Shown: one piece after another, positions 45,176 to 53,506 of the stretch
Numbering within the stretch: the stretch's first letter is position 1
How the letters are laid out: each line of letters starts with the position of its first letter
Assembly (NCBI GenBank): GCA_013414765.1
Contig: CP058708.1
Span: forward strand, 3,467,553 to 3,531,552
DNA: 64,000 nt
Source: Candidatus Accumulibacter cognatus
GTDB taxonomy: Bacteria > Pseudomonadota > Gammaproteobacteria > Burkholderiales > Rhodocyclaceae
Reading direction: 5' to 3'
The notes under the pieces: generated by a model
Database searches by the model: none
The model's input: the letters and a program-made list of their open reading frames with translations, nothing else
What the model was told of the DNA's origin: nothing
Program-made: the position numbers and the translations under genes

Positions 45176-45864
45176 TGGTTTCCTCCTTTGCTACGTTGGT
45201 CGATAAGGTAACTGACAAGTGACGCACCCGCGTCGAGCACATGCGCCCGAGTGAGTTCTGCCGCCGCGTCGGGATCCCGGCGGACGAACGCGTCGAGGAT
45301 TTCGGCGTGTTCGCGCAGGGTGTTGGGCATTCCAGTGGTCATCGACAAGAGCGCGCGCACGTAACGTTCGACCTTGTTGTATAGCGAACGGATTTCGGCG
45401 ACCAGGATTGGTCGTCCGGCGGCCGTGTAGAGTGTCGAATGGAACAACCAGTTCAGTTCGCCCCAGCGATCGGCGTTGCCGGCCTGCTCGAATTCGTCGA
45501 GATGTCGACGTGCCTGTTCGATCGCCTGATCGCTGATCAGCGGCGCCGAGAGGCGCGCCGCGCGTGCTTCGAGCATCGCCCGGATTTCCATGTACTCTTC
45601 GATCTCGGCCGCCGACAGCGAGGCAACGACGGCGCCGCGGTTGCGCAGGAAGGTCACCAGGCCTTTGGCTTCGAGGTGCTTGAGTGCTTCGCGAACAGGG
45701 ATCTTGCTGACGTGGAAATGCGCCGCGATTTCATCTTGCCGGAGCAACTCGCCGGCTGGCAGCAGGCCGTCGACAATGGCTTTCTTAAGCGTTTGCGCGA
45801 CGTGATCCGACGCGCTGAGGCGGGGCATCTTCTGGTCGGCGACAAGCTCAAGAACCGATGGCAT
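45172..45864 (-). CDS. GntR-family transcriptional regulator (FCD type)
   Basis: A 230-aa regulator (ATG 45864). The winged-helix N-domain has HVAQTLKKAIVDGLLPAGEL, LRQDEIAAHFHVSKIPVREA, LKHLEAKGLVTFLRNRGAVV. The FCD ligand domain (about 85-225) has EYMEIRAMLEARAARLSAPL, NWLFHSTLYTAAGRPILVAE and EHAEILDAFVRRDPDAAAEL, with acidic and histidine residues of the metal/ligand site. A longer frame starts further upstream but would cross the operator. It heads the livK-putA operon and probably controls it together with itself through the palindrome at 45886. Confidence 0.9.
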   Translation of the reverse strand: MPSVLELVADQKMPRLSASDHVAQTLKKAIVDGLLPAGELLRQDEIAAHFHVSKIPVREALKHLEAKGLVTFLRNRGAVVASLSAAEIEEYMEIRAMLEARAARLSAPLISDQAIEQARRHLDEFEQAGNADRWGELNWLFHSTLYTAAGRPILVAEIRSLYNKVERYVRALLSMTTGMPNTLREHAEILDAFVRRDPDAAAELTRAHVLDAGASLVSYLIDQRSKGGNQ

Positions 45865-45885
45865 GGGTGGCGAAGTGAACTCCAG

Positions 45886-45901
45886 ATATCGTATACGATA
45901 T
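45886..45901. promoter_or_regulatory. 16-bp palindromic operator for the GntR/FCD regulator
   Basis: ATATCGTATACGATAT is a perfect palindrome 21 bp upstream of the regulator's ATG. GntR/FCD proteins commonly bind palindromes centred on GTATAC. Its position fits autorepression of the gntR-livK-putA unit. No regulated gene lies immediately on the other side (plus strand) for at least 180 bp. Confidence 0.7.
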
Positions 45902-46079
45902 AAACTTCCGGCCGCGAACATACAGACTCTTCTGGCTTCTGGCAAGCTGCAATGCACCAATCGGCCGATCTGTCGAGCTCCGGCCGGTTGGCCGAGGAAT
46001 CGCCAGGCGGCCAGGCGATTTCACTTGGAACGATCATGAGAGCATGGTAGCCTGCAAATTCCTTTTCCTGGAGTAGAAG

Positions 46080-46475
46080 ATGATGACCATTGGATCTGGT
46101 TTCCGTCAATTGCGGTTTTTCGCGTCTGCTGCGTGCCTGGCCATGACGATGACTGCTGCCGGTGTCGGTGCAGTCGAGGTGCCGCTGGTCGATGGCACAC
46201 ACTGGATCAAGTCCTCCGAAGAAGTCAAGAAGGCTTATCTCGTCGGGTTGGCCAACATGGTGCAGGTCGAGGCAGCGTATAACGCCGACAATCCGCCGGC
46301 CGTCGAGAATGGTTTTTCGCCACGCGTCGCCAGAGGGATGAAGGACCAGACGCTGGGCAGTGTGCTGGAAGCGCTCGACCAATGGTACGCGGCGCATCCC
46401 GATCGCTTGCTGCGCCCGGTGGTCGAAACGATCTGGTTCGAAATGGTGGTGCCCGCACTACCGAAAACCAAGTAA
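46080..46475 (+). CDS. Exported protein of unknown function
   Basis: A 131-aa protein with a signal peptide (RFFASAACLAMTMTAAGVGA, cleaved near GAVEV). The mature part is short and helical: THWIKSSEEVKKAYLVGLAN, RVARGMKDQTLGSVLEALDQ, WYAAHPDRLLRPVVETIWFE. No family is recognised. It precedes the glycine-zipper lipoprotein by 11 bp, so the two are likely co-transcribed and may act together at the envelope (inference). TGGAG precedes the ATG. Confidence 0.8.
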   Translation: MMTIGSGFRQLRFFASAACLAMTMTAAGVGAVEVPLVDGTHWIKSSEEVKKAYLVGLANMVQVEAAYNADNPPAVENGFSPRVARGMKDQTLGSVLEALDQWYAAHPDRLLRPVVETIWFEMVVPALPKTK

Positions 46476-46486
46476 GGGAGAAAGAG

Positions 46487-46717
46487 ATGAAAAAAACTGG
46501 ATGGACTCTGGCCCTTGCGATGGCACTGGCGGCAACGGGTTGCACCAACATGAGCGCGCGCGAGCAGGGAACGATCAGTGGTGCAGCCATCGGTGCGGCC
46601 GCGGGAGCCGGTATTGCGGCAATCTCGGGCGGCAGCGGCTGGACCGGCGCGGCGATTGGTGGGGTGATCGGCGGCACGGTCGGCAATATCAAGGGTAAGC
46701 AGCAGCAGGGTTACTGA
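46487..46717 (+). CDS. Small glycine-zipper lipoprotein
   Basis: A 76-aa lipoprotein. The ATG at 46487 follows AGGGAGAAAGAG and gives a signal with lipobox AATGC (Cys about 19). The mature part is a glycine-zipper (SGAAIGAAAGAGIAAISGGS, TGAAIGGVIGGTVGNIKGKQ), similar to OsmB/SlyB-like outer-membrane lipoproteins. Its role in envelope integrity or stress is plausible from the family but not proven. Confidence 0.85.
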   Translation: MKKTGWTLALAMALAATGCTNMSAREQGTISGAAIGAAAGAGIAAISGGSGWTGAAIGGVIGGTVGNIKGKQQQGY

Positions 46718-46782
46718 GGCAGCGCCCGGCAAGCTGTGCCGGACCGTGGGCGGCACACATCGTTGGGCGGAGCCGTCAACGG

Positions 46783-47133
46783 CTACCGGGTGATCGCCGT
46801 ATTGCGGCCCGAAAACTGGTCGGTCAGGCGTAATGCAGCATCACTGAACTGGCCGAGTGGTTTTTCTGTACAGTAGCGATTCACGTACTGCTCGACCGTG
46901 CCGCTGGAGATGGCCGATACCTGCTGGTTCTGGTTGGCGTAGTTGTGGCCGGTGAGAACGCCGCGCACCCAGGCGACATAGAGCGCGCGTTGTTCGGCAT
47001 CGTCCTTTGATGCCGACCAGGTCCGGCACGACATGTCGTCGAAGCCGACGATCTTGAGCGGCACGGCAGCATTGGCCGCCGATAGAGCGGCCAACAGTAC
47101 AGCGCTGGTCTGTACCCGTTTCAATCGCGACAT
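46783..47133 (-). CDS. Exported small protein, Rap1a/HdeA-like in outline
   Basis: A 116-aa protein with a signal peptide (VQTSAVLLAALSAANAA). The mature domain has two cysteines (MSCRTWSASKD and NRYCTEK) and the pattern YVAWVRGVLTGHNYANQNQQ, VEQYVNRYCTEKPLGQFSDA, reminiscent of Rap1a/Tai-type periplasmic proteins. Similarity is weak, so no function is assigned. It is convergent with the glycine-zipper gene. Confidence 0.72.
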   Translation of the reverse strand: MSRLKRVQTSAVLLAALSAANAAVPLKIVGFDDMSCRTWSASKDDAEQRALYVAWVRGVLTGHNYANQNQQVSAISSGTVEQYVNRYCTEKPLGQFSDAALRLTDQFSGRNTAITR

Positions 47134-47352
47134 TTGCTTGCTCCTCGCCGGGTGATCATCTCAAAGCCGTCATTTTCGTCGGTATCAGCAGGCTAGTCCA
47201 TGCCCATGACCGCCACGTGCGTGCCGCTGCCGTCGGGTCATTCGACCTGGGCGGGGAAACCTGTATCCAGGGGGTGAAGGTATCGGCAGCACCGGTCGAC
47301 AGCGCCGGGCGCGCGGGTACAATGGCGGGCTTGAACTCACGGGCCAGGAACC

Positions 47353-47961
47353 ATGACCGGACATCTCTTGATTGTCACAGCGCCGTCCGGCGCTGGCAAG
47401 ACGACACTGGTGCGGTTGTTGCTGGAGAACGATCCGGACCTCAGCGTGTCAATTTCTCACAGCACGCGTGCACCCCGACCAGGTGAGCGGGATGGTGTCG
47501 AGTACCATTTCGTCAGTGTGCCGGATTTTCTTGAGAAGGTTCGCAATGATGCTTTCCTCGAATGGGCAGAGGTCCATGGCAACTACTATGGCACCTCGAG
47601 AAGCGGCATCGAAGCTGCCTTGCTTGCCGGTCAGGACGTGCTCCTCGAGATCGACTGGCAAGGCGCACAGCAGGTGCGGGCATTGTTCCCGGCCGCAATC
47701 GGCGTGTTCGTCCTGCCCCCGTCGCTTGACGAACTTGAACGCCGGTTATGCGCGCGCGCCACGGATAGCGCTGAAACGATCGCTCGCCGCGTTGCTGCGG
47801 CTCGCGAAGAGATGCGACATGTGGCTGAATTCGACTATGTTATTATCAATGACGAATTGCAGCGTGCGCTGCATGACCTGTTGGCAGTGGTCCGCGCGAC
47901 CCGGCTTCGTTACGCTGCGCAGCGTCAGCGACATTCCATTCTTTTCGCAACAATGCTCTGA
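47353..47961 (+). CDS. gmk: Guanylate kinase
   Basis: Phosphorylates GMP to GDP in purine nucleotide synthesis. The 202-aa protein has the P-loop APSGAGKT (about residues 9-16), SISHSTRAPRPGERDGVEYH for GMP binding, EWAEVHGNYYGTSR and the lid region ARATDSAETIARRVAAAREE. It is followed 18 bp later by rpoZ and then spoT, the standard proteobacterial gmk-rpoZ-spoT unit that places (p)ppGpp metabolism beside GTP supply. Confidence 0.97.
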   Translation: MTGHLLIVTAPSGAGKTTLVRLLLENDPDLSVSISHSTRAPRPGERDGVEYHFVSVPDFLEKVRNDAFLEWAEVHGNYYGTSRSGIEAALLAGQDVLLEIDWQGAQQVRALFPAAIGVFVLPPSLDELERRLCARATDSAETIARRVAAAREEMRHVAEFDYVIINDELQRALHDLLAVVRATRLRYAAQRQRHSILFATML

Positions 47962-47979
47962 TTACCCTGGGAGATTTGT

Positions 47980-48186
47980 ATGGCACGAGTAACCGTAGAC
48001 GACTGTTTGCAGCGTATTTCAAACCGCTTTCAGATGACTCTGGCGGCCACCTATCGTGCCCGTCAGATCACGGCCGGCGCGTCACCTCTGATCGACGCCG
48101 GTCGGGACAAGCCGACGGTGATCGCGCTACGTGAAATTGCCGTCGGCAAGGTCGGCCTGGAAGTCCTCAACCGCGGTCAGGCCTGA
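47980..48186 (+). CDS. rpoZ: RNA polymerase omega subunit
   Basis: A 68-aa subunit that aids RNA polymerase assembly and forms part of the ppGpp site 1. It has the conserved [33 protein letters not shown] and [21 protein letters not shown] stands 7-11 bases before the ATG. The gene lies between gmk and spoT and is full length. Confidence 0.97.
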   Translation: MARVTVDDCLQRISNRFQMTLAATYRARQITAGASPLIDAGRDKPTVIALREIAVGKVGLEVLNRGQA

Positions 48187-48217
48187 CCTCAATCCAGCAG
48201 TGGCGCAGGACGAGATC

Positions 48218-50422
48218 ATGGATCCCGTGATTGCCGCCAGCTTGTCCGCTGAATCGCCGGCGGCTGGCATGACCCCTGATTTACCTCTTCCCGAGGACGA
48301 TCCGGCTTTCCAGGTCTTCATCGATAGCCTGAGCTATCTTCCCCCGGAAGAGATCGAGCGCGTGCGCGAGGCGTATCTGTTCAGCGAGAAGGCGCATCGT
48401 GGGCAGAAGCGCTTGTCGGGCGAGCCCTACATCACACATCCCCTGGCCGTGGCCGGCGCCATCGCCGAATGGCAAATGGATGTCGAGGGCGTGGTGGCGG
48501 CGCTCTTGCATGACGTGATGGAGGATACGTCGGTTGGCAAGAGCGAAATTGCCGATCGTTTCGGTAAACCCGTCGCTGATCTCGTCGATGGCCTGTCAAA
48601 GCTCGACAAGATCGAGTTTCAGTCTCAGGAAGAAGCGCAGGCGGAGAATTTTCGCAAAATGCTGATGGCCATGGCGCGCGATCTGCGTGTGGTACTGATC
48701 AAGCTCGCCGATCGCCATCACAATCTGCAGACGATGGCTGCGGTGCGTGCCGATAAACGCCGCCGCATCGCTCGCGAGACGCTCGAAATTTATGCGCCGA
48801 TTGCCAACCGGCTTGGCCTCAACAAGCTTTTTCGCGAGTTGCAGGATCTCTCTTTCGAGCTCATCTATCCGATGCGTGCGCGTGTGCTGGCGCGCGCGCT
48901 CAAGGCGGCGCGCGGTAACCGGCGTGAGCTGTTGTCGCGGATTCTCGAAGGCATCACCGGCAAGCTGCGTGAAGCCGGCGTGCAGGCGCAGGTCTTTGGT
49001 CGCGAGAAGAGCCTGTATTCGATCTATCGCAAGATGATCGACAAGCACTTGTCATTTTCGCAGGTGCTCGATGTCTATGGTTTCCGTGTGCTGGTACAGG
49101 ATGTGCCGACCGCCTACCTTGCCCTCGGTGCGCTGCACGGATTGTTCAAGCCGGTTCCCGGGAAGTTCAAGGACTACATCGCGATTCCCAAGCCCAACGG
49201 CTACCAGTCATTGCACACTACTCTGATCGGGCCGCACGGCACCCCGTTCGAACTGCAGATTCGTACCGAAGCGATGGAGAACGTGGCGCAGGAGGGCATT
49301 GCTTCGCACTGGCTGTACAAGGACAGCGAGGACTTTGGTGCCGATCTGCAACAGAAGACGACCACCTGGTTTCACTCGTTGCTCGACCTGCAAAGCGCGA
49401 CCGGCGATTCTTCGGAGTTCTTCGAGCATGTCAAGGTCGATCTGTTTCCCCATGAAATCTACGTGTTCACGCCCAAAGGCAAGATCATCGCCTTGCCACG
49501 TGGGGCTACGGCGGTTGACCTGGCATACGCGATACACACCGATATCGGCAATCATTGTGTCGCCGCCCAGATCAATTTCAAGCCGCTGCCGCTGATGACC
49601 GAGTTGACCAACGGCGACCGCGTCGAGATCGTCACCGCTGCCGATGCTCATCCGGATATGGCCTGGCTGACGACCGTCAAGACCGGCAGGGCGCGCAGCA
49701 AGATCCGACATTACCTGAAGAGCGTCCACCATGACGAGTCGACGGCGCTCGGCGAGAAGATGCTCGACCAGGAGTTGCGGGCGTTGGGCGTAGTCGCCTC
49801 CGAACTGCCGGTTTCGAGTTGGAAGAACGTGCTGCGCGATTCCGGAAACAAATTGATCAAGGAGGTTTACACCGACATCGGACTGGGTTTTCGCCTTGCC
49901 GGGGTCGTTGCTCGTCGCCTACTAGCGCGCGAGGAAACACCACAGCCGGCTGAACGGGCGCCCGTTTCGCTGGTGATTCGCGGTACCGAAGGCATGGCTG
50001 TTCAGTTCGCGCCCTGCTGCCAACCGATCCCCGGCGACCCGATCATCGGCTCGATCTGGAAGGGCAAGGGTCTGGTGATCCATACGCATGATTGCCCCGC
50101 CATTCGCAAGGCGCGTACCGCCAAACCGATGAAATGGATCGACGTCGAGTGGGAGCCGGAGCCCGGCAAACTGTTCAGCGTGCGCCTGCTGATCGTGGTG
50201 CAGAATACGCTTGGCGCACTGGGGCGGATCGCCACCGAGATTTCGACCTCCGGCATCAACATCGAACATGTGAACATGGAAGAGAAGCGACCCGGACTGT
50301 ACACGACGCTGCGTTTTACGGTGCAGGTAGCCAGTCGCACTTCTCTGGCGCGTCTGATGCGCAGTCTGCGGCGCATTCCCGAGGTGGTGCGCATCACCCG
50401 TGATCAGGGGTTGACTGCTTGA
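48218..50422 (+). CDS. spoT: SpoT, bifunctional (p)ppGpp synthetase/hydrolase
   Basis: A 734-aa Rel/SpoT protein. From the N-terminus: HD hydrolase domain with HRGQKRLSGEPYITHPLAVA and the intact HDVMEDT motif, synthetase domain with VFGREKSLYSIYRKM and YGFRVLVQDVPTAYLALGAL, then TGS (VFTPKGKIIALPRGATAVDL), a zinc-finger-like FAPCCQPIPGDPIIG, and a C-terminal ACT domain (NTLGALGRIATEISTSGINI). The conserved HD residues imply active hydrolase. The ATG at 48218 is chosen; a GTG at 48131 inside rpoZ is also in frame. The stop overlaps the dadA start by 4 bp. Confidence 0.96.
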   Translation: MDPVIAASLSAESPAAGMTPDLPLPEDDPAFQVFIDSLSYLPPEEIERVREAYLFSEKAHRGQKRLSGEPYITHPLAVAGAIAEWQMDVEGVVAALLHDVMEDTSVGKSEIADRFGKPVADLVDGLSKLDKIEFQSQEEAQAENFRKMLMAMARDLRVVLIKLADRHHNLQTMAAVRADKRRRIARETLEIYAPIANRLGLNKLFRELQDLSFELIYPMRARVLARALKAARGNRRELLSRILEGITGKLREAGVQAQVFGREKSLYSIYRKMIDKHLSFSQVLDVYGFRVLVQDVPTAYLALGALHGLFKPVPGKFKDYIAIPKPNGYQSLHTTLIGPHGTPFELQIRTEAMENVAQEGIASHWLYKDSEDFGADLQQKTTTWFHSLLDLQSATGDSSEFFEHVKVDLFPHEIYVFTPKGKIIALPRGATAVDLAYAIHTDIGNHCVAAQINFKPLPLMTELTNGDRVEIVTAADAHPDMAWLTTVKTGRARSKIRHYLKSVHHDESTALGEKMLDQELRALGVVASELPVSSWKNVLRDSGNKLIKEVYTDIGLGFRLAGVVARRLLAREETPQPAERAPVSLVIRGTEGMAVQFAPCCQPIPGDPIIGSIWKGKGLVIHTHDCPAIRKARTAKPMKWIDVEWEPEPGKLFSVRLLIVVQNTLGALGRIATEISTSGINIEHVNMEEKRPGLYTTLRFTVQVASRTSLARLMRSLRRIPEVVRITRDQGLTA

Positions 50423-51654
50423 AGGTTATCGTCCTGGGTGCAGGTGTCGTGGGGGTCACCAGCGCCTGGTATCTGGCCAAGGCAGGACATCAGGTGACAG
50501 TACTTGATCGTCAGACTGCCGCCGGATTGGAAACCAGCTTCGCCAACGGTGGCCAGATTTCGGTTTCGCACGCCGAACCATGGTCGAACCCGCGCGCGCC
50601 GTTACGTGCGCTGGCCTGGATGCGGCGCGAGGATGCGCCGCTGCTCTTTCGTCCGCGCTGGGATGCCACGCTGCTTGACTGGAGCCTGCGTTTTCTGCGC
50701 GAATGCACGGCGCGGCGAACGCGTGACAACATTCGCCAGATTGTCACCCTGGCGCTTTACAGTCGTCGTCAGTTGCAGGCACTGCGCGCTGAAACCATGC
50801 TGGCCTACGATCATCTCGAACGCGGCATCCTGCACATCTACACCGACCGCCGCGAGTACGCAACTGCCATGGAAGCTGCCGCGGTGATGCGTGAGTTTGG
50901 CTGTGAGCGACGCACTGTGAATGTCGACGAGTGCATCGCCATCGAGCCGGCGTTGGCGTCGGTGAGGCAGCGGCTGGTCGGCGGCGACTTCACGGCCGCC
51001 GATGAATCCGGCGATGCCCACCGCTTCACACAACAGCTTGCGGCCCTTTGTACGGCACGCGGCGTCGTTTTTCGTTACGGCGTTACGGTCGATCGTTTGA
51101 GTATGGTGGCCGGCCGAGTGGCTGGCGTAATCGCTGCCGGCGAGTTGCACCAGGCCGATGCCTATGTCGCTGCGCTCGGTAGCTATACCCCTTTGTTGCT
51201 GCGTCTCATCGGCCTGCGTCTGCCGGTGTACCCGGCGAAGGGCTATTCGGCCACCTTTCCCCTGTCCGCGGATAGCATCGCACCGAGTGTCAGCCTCACC
51301 GACGACGGTTACAAGATCGTTTTTTCGCGTCTCGGTCAACGCTTGCGCATTGCCGGTACGGCTGAATTCAATGGCTATAATACCGACCTCAATGCGGTGC
51401 GCTGCCGGGCCCTGATCGAGCGGGCCAGCGAGCTTTTTCCGGCTTTGCGACCGGCCGATGAACCTCGGTTCTGGTGTGGTCTGCGTCCGGCGACGCCTTC
51501 CAACGTGCCGCTGATCGGCCGCTCGACGATTCCCAATCTGTATCTCAATACCGGCCACGGTACGCTCGGCTGGACGATGGCTTGCGGCTCCGGCGCCGCA
51601 CTGGCGGATATCATCAGCGGCCGTCCGCCTGAGCCAGGCTTTCGGTTCCTCTGA
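50419..51654 (+). CDS. dadA: D-amino-acid dehydrogenase (FAD), DadA-like
   Basis: A 411-aa flavoprotein that oxidises D-amino acids, feeding electrons to the quinone pool. The FAD Rossmann motif VLGAGVVGVTSAWYLAKAG is at the N-terminus, with LETSFANGGQISVSHAEPWS as the DadA hallmark, and RLRIAGTAEFNGYN and PNLYLNTGHGTLGWTMACGS near the end. It starts with TTG overlapping the spoT stop. Linkage to spoT is unusual but found in some betaproteobacteria as I recall; treat that as uncertain. Confidence 0.92.
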   Translation: MKVIVLGAGVVGVTSAWYLAKAGHQVTVLDRQTAAGLETSFANGGQISVSHAEPWSNPRAPLRALAWMRREDAPLLFRPRWDATLLDWSLRFLRECTARRTRDNIRQIVTLALYSRRQLQALRAETMLAYDHLERGILHIYTDRREYATAMEAAAVMREFGCERRTVNVDECIAIEPALASVRQRLVGGDFTAADESGDAHRFTQQLAALCTARGVVFRYGVTVDRLSMVAGRVAGVIAAGELHQADAYVAALGSYTPLLLRLIGLRLPVYPAKGYSATFPLSADSIAPSVSLTDDGYKIVFSRLGQRLRIAGTAEFNGYNTDLNAVRCRALIERASELFPALRPADEPRFWCGLRPATPSNVPLIGRSTIPNLYLNTGHGTLGWTMACGSGAALADIISGRPPEPGFRFL

Positions 51655-51677
51655 TTCACCCTGGCTGACGCCTGGCA

Positions 51678-52466
51678 ATGCTGATTGACACCCATTGCCA
51701 TCTCGCAGCGGCTGAATTCGCGGCTGACCGGGACATGCTGGTAGAGATGGCGCGGCTGGCCGGGGTGTCGTCCATCGTCGTGCCGGCGGTCGATGTGACG
51801 AGCTTTGCCAAGGTGCACGACTGCTGCGCCCGTTACGCCGGGTGTGCCCCGGCTTACGGCATTCACCCGCTTTATGTACAGCATGCTGGCCCTGATGATC
51901 TGGCGACCTTGCGCGACTGGCTGGCGCGCGCTTCTGAAGGGCCGCAGCGGCCGCTGGCGCTAGGTGAGATCGGCCTCGACTTCTTCGTTGCCGATCGGCA
52001 GGACGAGCGGCAGGAGTCATTCTTCGTCGAACAACTGAGAATCGCCCGCGACCTGGAGTTGCCGGTGCTCCTGCATGTCCGCCGGGCGGTCGATCAGGTA
52101 CTCAAGAATCTGCGCCGGATCAGGGTGACCGGCGGCATCGCGCACGCCTTCAATGGCAGCCGACAACAGGCGGAAGAATTCATCAGACTGGGCTTCAAAC
52201 TGGGCTTTGGTGGTGCTTTGACCTACCCTGGCTCGACGCGCATCCGCCGGTTGGCCGCTACGCTGCCATTGGATGCGATCGTGCTCGAAACCGACGCACC
52301 GGACATGCCACCAGCCTGGTTGGCTGGTCGCCGCAACACGCCCGAACAGTTGTCGCGGATCAACGCAATGTTGGCGGAGTTGCGCGGCATCGACGCGAGC
52401 GAACTGGCCAAGGTAACGGCGTTCAACGCACTGGAAGTGCTGCCTCGGTTGCGCTCGGCTGACTGA
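51678..52466 (+). CDS. TatD-family deoxyribonuclease
   Basis: A 262-aa metal-dependent hydrolase. The amidohydrolase-type fold has MLIDTHCHLAAAEF (metal histidines), ALGEIGLDFFVADRQDERQE with the bridging glutamate, LELPVLLHVRRAVDQVL, IAHAFNGSRQQAEEFI and VLETDAPDMPP. Proteins of this family are 3'-5' exonucleases or DNA-quality-control enzymes; this one lies closest to the YjjV type. It follows dadA by 23 bp. Confidence 0.93.
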   Translation: MLIDTHCHLAAAEFAADRDMLVEMARLAGVSSIVVPAVDVTSFAKVHDCCARYAGCAPAYGIHPLYVQHAGPDDLATLRDWLARASEGPQRPLALGEIGLDFFVADRQDERQESFFVEQLRIARDLELPVLLHVRRAVDQVLKNLRRIRVTGGIAHAFNGSRQQAEEFIRLGFKLGFGGALTYPGSTRIRRLAATLPLDAIVLETDAPDMPPAWLAGRRNTPEQLSRINAMLAELRGIDASELAKVTAFNALEVLPRLRSAD

Positions 52467-52656
52467 TCGGGTAGGGTACGGCCTGAGGGCTTTGGGTTGC
52501 GTACCTTCCGTGCGGGTGGGCGGCGGGTCACCGAATCAGTGGAACATGACGAAAGAATTTTCTGCCAGGGCAGGATCAATGCAGACACTTTGTCCAGGCT
52601 GACCGATCTTGAACAGGCATGTTCCGAACATAGACGTTCGTACTTTCTCTAACCAT

Positions 52657-53415
52657 ATGAAAAATAACTTCGATGCACCCGTTTCCACCTGTGTGGCGGT
52701 CAAGAAGGTTCTGCCTGCCATTCCTCAGTACTTGCAGGCCCACTATTGGTGGGCGTATGTTCATCCGCGTGCAGTGCATGTCTTCGAGCGGCAATGGCTG
52801 GTCAATCTGATTCTCTGGGGTAACTACAAGCGTCTCTGCAATGCGGTGCTGCATGATTACGGTCACCAGCTCCCGGGCCGAACCTTGCAGATCGCCTGTG
52901 CCTACGGCGATCTGACGCCGCGACTGGCGGCCTGCGTGGCACCGGGAGGGGCGCTGGAAATTGCCGACATTCTGCCGATCCAGCTGGAGAATCTCGCCGG
53001 CAAGCTGGGCCCGCAGGCGCCAATCAAGTTGCATTGCATGGATTCGGCGGCGCTCGGTTTTTCCGACGCGAGCTTTGACCGGGCCCTGCTGTTTTTCCTG
53101 CTGCACGAACAGCCGCAGGCCGTGCGCGAAAGAACGCTGGCCGAGGCGCTGCGGGTCGTCCGTCCCGGCGGGACACTGACCATCGTAGACTATGCGCCGC
53201 CGAGCCGCTTCAATCCGTTGCGCTACTTCTGGAAGCCGGTTCTAGACCGGCTGGAGCCCTTTGCCCGCGATCTTTTCAGTGAGGAAGTCATGGCCTGGTT
53301 GCCAAAAGATGGGGGCTTCGTTACGCTCGGCAAGCAACGCTTCTTTGGTGGCATGTATCAGATGTTAACGCTCAAGGTAGTGGAAACAACTAAGGATCAA
53401 CCAGCCGGTGAGTAG
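52657..53415 (+). CDS. rquA: RquA-like rhodoquinone biosynthesis methyltransferase-fold protein
   Basis: A 252-aa class I SAM-methyltransferase-like protein. The N-terminal block YLQAHYWWAYVHPRAVHVFE, RQWLVNLILWGNYKRL is, to my knowledge, the diagnostic part of RquA, which converts ubiquinone to rhodoquinone. The SAM-fold motif is LQIACAYGDLTPRLAACVAP, and RPGGTLTIVDYAPPSRFNPL is typical of the later strand. The ATG at 52657 starts the N-terminal block. It is the gene directly upstream of frdABCD, which fits: rhodoquinol is the low-potential donor for fumarate reductase. Sequence recognition only; it could be a related methyltransferase. Confidence 0.82.
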   Translation: MKNNFDAPVSTCVAVKKVLPAIPQYLQAHYWWAYVHPRAVHVFERQWLVNLILWGNYKRLCNAVLHDYGHQLPGRTLQIACAYGDLTPRLAACVAPGGALEIADILPIQLENLAGKLGPQAPIKLHCMDSAALGFSDASFDRALLFFLLHEQPQAVRERTLAEALRVVRPGGTLTIVDYAPPSRFNPLRYFWKPVLDRLEPFARDLFSEEVMAWLPKDGGFVTLGKQRFFGGMYQMLTLKVVETTKDQPAGE

Positions 53416-53425
53416 CTGATCAGTG

Positions 53426-53444
53426 GGTCCTGCCGGACCTTTTT
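53426..53444 (+). terminator. Short rho-independent terminator after rquA
   Basis: GGTCC-TGCC-GGACC followed by TTTTT. The 5-bp stem is short, so it is a weak terminator or attenuator between rquA and frdA. Confidence 0.4.
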
Positions 53445-53506
53445 CGGTGGGGCTTTGGGGGATGTGAATCGTCGCCAGCAATGCTGGGCGCGAGAAAGGA
53501 AAAAGC

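Noticed and set aside
48131-48217. Longer SpoT start at the GTG inside rpoZ
   Set aside because: It would add 29 residues overlapping rpoZ that do not look like a SpoT N-terminus; the ATG at 48218 fits better, though not proven.
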